This document shows positions 14,964-17,307 of a stretch of DNA of 17,307 bases, one piece after another. Source of the stretch: an uncultured Bacteroidales bacterium (GTDB taxonomy: Bacteria; Bacteroidota; Bacteroidia; Bacteroidales; F082). Each line of letters starts with the position of its first letter. The stretch's first letter is position 1. The stretch is taken from contig CAMKAR010000010.1 in NCBI GenBank assembly GCA_946410535.1, positions 1-17,307 of the forward strand, read 5' to 3'. The notes beneath the pieces were generated by a model. That model searched no databases and had not been told where the DNA came from. It worked only from the letters and a program-made list of their open reading frames with translations. A program made the position numbers and the translations under genes.

Positions 14964-16751
14964 TTATTCCTCTAGGTTTATTAGATTCACGATGATTGGC
15001 ATGGTGATGCACGACTTGTTCCCGATCCGTTGTTGCATGAGCTTGTCGAAGGAAAGCCTGGTCGCTTTCTCGTAGTTTTTCTTGTCCTTGAAAGAGATGC
15101 TGATGTAAAGCCCTCTTCTTAGCCTTGATGTGCCTTCGGCTCCCTCGACGGTGATTTTGGTGAAGATGCGTCCAAACTCTTCCTTGCCGAATTCGGCCAT
15201 GATTTCCTTGCGAAGGAAAGCGTCAATGTCCATCCTGGTGTAGAGGCGGTCGTTTGTTAGCGAGTAATAGCGGAGCAATTCGTAGCGCTCGTCAGCCGAA
15301 GCCTTGTCGGCTCCGCCCGTCGCAGCCGCAACGATAGCCACTTTTTGTTCAACGGCAGGCAGTTTCTTGTTTTCCATTGTCTCCCCTTGTTTGGGCGCGT
15401 TGCCAATCCAGCCTTGTGTGGTGAGGAAGCTGACCTTTGTCGATAGGCTGGGGTTCTTCTGCCTCATGTTTTTCATGACATAAACTCCGCTGTCGAACTT
15501 GAATTTCTTGTTGGGTTCCTTGATGCTGGCGTTGTTGCCAATGGTGTTGATGGTTTCGCGCAATTGTCTCAAGGTTTCGCCGTCTTTGATGTCGTTGTAT
15601 TCGATGAAGGCATAATAGTCATCGACAAAACGGTTGTAAAGATTGTGCACGTCACGATAGAGGTCGCCATCGTTGTAACACGAAGCGTCGAAGTCTCTGA
15701 CGATGATTTCGTCGCTTGTCATGTCGAAGCCTTGTTTGTGGTTGGCGGTGCTTGTTTCCAAAATGCGAAGGAAGAAAGAGTCGTCCTGTTTTTGCAGCTT
15801 GGCGATAGGGGAGGCTTGGGTGAGTGTGAGTGAACACACATCGACATTGACAACAGGTATGACATTGAATAGCACCTCACATTCATCGGGCACGTCATAG
15901 CCTTCTGGAAATTCAAGGCACAACCATAGCGGTGGATTCTCTTTGAAACTTTCCAAAGTGCTGTCTTCGAGCCATTTCCTAAAACTGTCAGGAAAGGGAC
16001 GAGGTTTGAAGAGGTCGCGGTTGACGGTTTTGTCGGTCAGGAACAGCAACGTGGCGTCCTTCATGTTGAGCAGGCATTCTTTCCATGTGCCCAGGAATGA
16101 GAAAAATTGCCCTGAGGCCTGCTGGGCATCGAAAGGACTTGCCATTTCCACCTGCTCCATATCCTTGGCGGTCACGAAATCAATTCTGTACGATTCGTCG
16201 CCGATGTAAATGCGTTCGGGCACCATTCCGCGATTTCCCTTGATGAGCAAGGAAAGACCGTAGAGGGACTCTATCTCCACATGCGTCCTGATGCCTACCC
16301 AAAGTCGGTTGGGCCGGAACATATTTACACTTTTGCAGTATTCGTTGTCTTGCTTCAAGACGAGCGTGTCGGCATACGGAAGCATCATTGTGTTGAACAA
16401 TGGGATATAGTTCAGCGCTTGCTTCCGGCCTTCCACTTTGTAGGTGAAGGTGTGGCCTGATCCAATGGGAATGAAATCGCAGTCTTTGTTGGGCTTGCAT
16501 CTCGGGTGAATGAGTGTCAAGGCGGGCATGGCCTCCACTTCCTGGCGTGGGATGAAGTCGGTGCAATAACGTTCAACGATGCGTTGGTCGAGGTTGTCGA
16601 TATGGTCGTTTATTTTTTGGGTCTCGTTAAGCAAGGCGACCAGCATCATCTTGACAACGGGATCCATTTGGTTGAGGTCGATGTCGTCAATGGAAAGGGC
16701 TTTCAGCTGTTCGATGGTCTCCTTAAGCTTGTGTTGCAGTTGTATGTCCAT
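14964..16751 (-). CDS. TssF-like baseplate protein of a type VI secretion/contractile system
   Basis: 595 residues, no signal peptide. The N-terminal part carries the TssF signature pattern: MDPVVKMMLVALLNETQKIN at about 30-50, the DFIPRQEVEAMPALTLIHPRC segment near 65-85, then GSGHTFTYK. The middle holds several beta-rich segments, and the C-terminal part includes FLTTQGWIGNAP and RGLYISISF, which resemble the end of TssF-like proteins. TssF is a baseplate wedge component comparable to phage gp6-type proteins and acts in the cytoplasm against the inner membrane. The length (595) is normal. It begins 21 bases after the gp25-like gene, the classical order. The Bacteroidetes T6SSiii variant is likely from sequence style; an extracellular contractile system is the main alternative. 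A tssG gene does not follow in this window. Confidence 0.85.
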   Translation of the reverse strand: MDIQLQHKLKETIEQLKALSIDDIDLNQMDPVVKMMLVALLNETQKINDHIDNLDQRIVERYCTDFIPRQEVEAMPALTLIHPRCKPNKDCDFIPIGSGHTFTYKVEGRKQALNYIPLFNTMMLPYADTLVLKQDNEYCKSVNMFRPNRLWVGIRTHVEIESLYGLSLLIKGNRGMVPERIYIGDESYRIDFVTAKDMEQVEMASPFDAQQASGQFFSFLGTWKECLLNMKDATLLFLTDKTVNRDLFKPRPFPDSFRKWLEDSTLESFKENPPLWLCLEFPEGYDVPDECEVLFNVIPVVNVDVCSLTLTQASPIAKLQKQDDSFFLRILETSTANHKQGFDMTSDEIIVRDFDASCYNDGDLYRDVHNLYNRFVDDYYAFIEYNDIKDGETLRQLRETINTIGNNASIKEPNKKFKFDSGVYVMKNMRQKNPSLSTKVSFLTTQGWIGNAPKQGETMENKKLPAVEQKVAIVAAATGGADKASADERYELLRYYSLTNDRLYTRMDIDAFLRKEIMAEFGKEEFGRIFTKITVEGAEGTSRLRRGLYISISFKDKKNYEKATRLSFDKLMQQRIGNKSCITMPIIVNLINLEE

Positions 16752-16772
16752 TTGCTTGTCTTTAGAAAACGA

Positions 16773-17276
16773 TTAGTACTGCATGTGTCGTTTGGCGGTG
16801 GGTTCCATCAGGAAAACGATGTCTTTTGTGTAATGCCGGATGCCTATCCCGTCTCCAAGATTGCCTTCGACATGGACGCTGACCAAGTGCTTGGATTGAA
16901 CTTTCTTTTTGCGTTGCCGGTCCTTGTCGGCGGCTGGATTGAGCTCAACGGTCACGTCTACATCAGTCAGCTGTGGTGCATACATGAGTAAACTCTGGCG
17001 GATGCTGGCTTGACATTCGGCTTTCGTGACTATTGAGGCCGCCTTGCCTACCAAGCCCCCCTGTCCACTATTGAACGAGCGATATTGGATGTTGGTGTAT
17101 TCGTGGTTCCAGTACTCAAAGCCAAACTCGGGGTCGGCAATGAAACTTCCTCGGGGGGTGAATACGATCAGTTCAAGCAGATTGTCAATCATGGCCGAGC
17201 CGTTGTCAGGCTCGTGCTTGATGACGGCTTCAGGGTCGGTCTTGAGATAGTCGATAGGCGTGCTGATGAAGCTCAT
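16773..17276 (-). CDS. TssE/gp25-like baseplate sheath-initiator protein
   Basis: 167 residues, cytoplasmic. It matches the GPW/gp25 family: NLLELIVFTPRGSFIADPEFG at about 32-52 followed by FEYWNHEY, in which the conserved Glu54 lies in the segment that nucleates the sheath, then KAECQASIRQSLLMYAPQLTDVDV and the two-strand end. The family name TssE applies in type VI systems. The frame is open further upstream to the window edge, but the ATG at 17276 is chosen because a probable upstream gene stops five bases before it. Only 21 bases separate its stop from the TssF-like gene, so they are cotranscribed. The basic KDRQRKKKVQSKH insertion before the last strands is longer than usual. Confidence 0.9.
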   Translation of the reverse strand: MSFISTPIDYLKTDPEAVIKHEPDNGSAMIDNLLELIVFTPRGSFIADPEFGFEYWNHEYTNIQYRSFNSGQGGLVGKAASIVTKAECQASIRQSLLMYAPQLTDVDVTVELNPAADKDRQRKKKVQSKHLVSVHVEGNLGDGIGIRHYTKDIVFLMEPTAKRHMQY

Positions 17277-17281
17277 GGGGA

Positions 17282-17307
17282 TTAAATTTGTATCCAGGTT
17301 TTGTAGT
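17282..17307 (-). CDS. Possible 3' end of the next upstream gene
   Basis: On the minus strand the frame ends in YKTWIQI and a TAA at 17284-17282, five bases before the ATG of the gp25-like gene. Tight spacing and the absence of any promoter suggest that the operon continues beyond the window. Only seven codons are visible, and the alternative is that the gp25-like frame itself starts earlier. Confidence 0.35.

Noticed and set aside
1..17307. CRISPR arrays, tRNA, rRNA or insertion sequences
   Set aside because: No regularly spaced direct repeats, cloverleaf-like segments, transposase frames or terminal inverted repeats were seen.

Overview
The window looks like a Bacteroidetes (most likely Bacteroidales) chromosome. 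The evidence is mature N-termini typical of the phylum after Ala-Gln signal-peptide cleavage, weak Shine-Dalgarno use, an ECF sigma/anti-sigma/outer-membrane triad, WG-like proteins, the Bacteroidetes-style fibronectin/InlB-B surface protein, and baseplate proteins that resemble the Bacteroidetes type VI secretion lineage (T6SSiii). I cannot name the genus.

Layout. Bases 1-79 hold the last 25 codons of a plus-strand gene, followed by a strong hairpin terminator. The 150-435 gap holds three copies of a 22-bp imperfect palindrome (TTTATATCC-N4-GGATRTAAA) next to a 23-codon minus-strand reading frame. Bases 436-2920 are a plus-strand operon: ECF sigma factor, membrane anti-sigma factor and a secreted protein ending in a barrel-like region. 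A perfect 18-bp-arm hairpin (2920-2958) separates it from everything to the right, which runs on the minus strand.

The minus-strand block, in transcription order from the right edge, is: probable end of a further gene; TssE/gp25-like sheath initiator; TssF-like baseplate protein; a glycine-rich 224-aa protein with a pretoxin-like stretch; a LysM-glucosaminidase cell wall hydrolase; a transmembrane kinase-fold protein with NYG in place of DFG; a secreted WG-like protein; an outer-membrane beta-barrel; a fibronectin/InlB-B putative lipoprotein; a second transmembrane Ser/Thr kinase with intact catalytic motifs; a second secreted WG-like protein; and a PP2C phosphatase. Most junctions are 1 to 24 bases, so this is probably one or a few long operons. 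The only larger gaps are about 96 bp (before the NYG kinase) and 88 bp (before the intact kinase).

How the genes may work together (inference). The two baseplate genes belong to a contractile injection system whose other parts would lie beyond the right edge. The LysM-glucosaminidase could open peptidoglycan for its assembly. A [membrane kinase + secreted WG-like protein] pair occurs twice. One copy has an intact kinase and the PP2C phosphatase; the other has a predicted pseudokinase and two envelope proteins. This recalls the PpkA/PppA threonine-phosphorylation switch of Pseudomonas T6SS, but here with the kinase pair duplicated and with periplasmic or surface partners. That arrangement is the most interesting content of the window.
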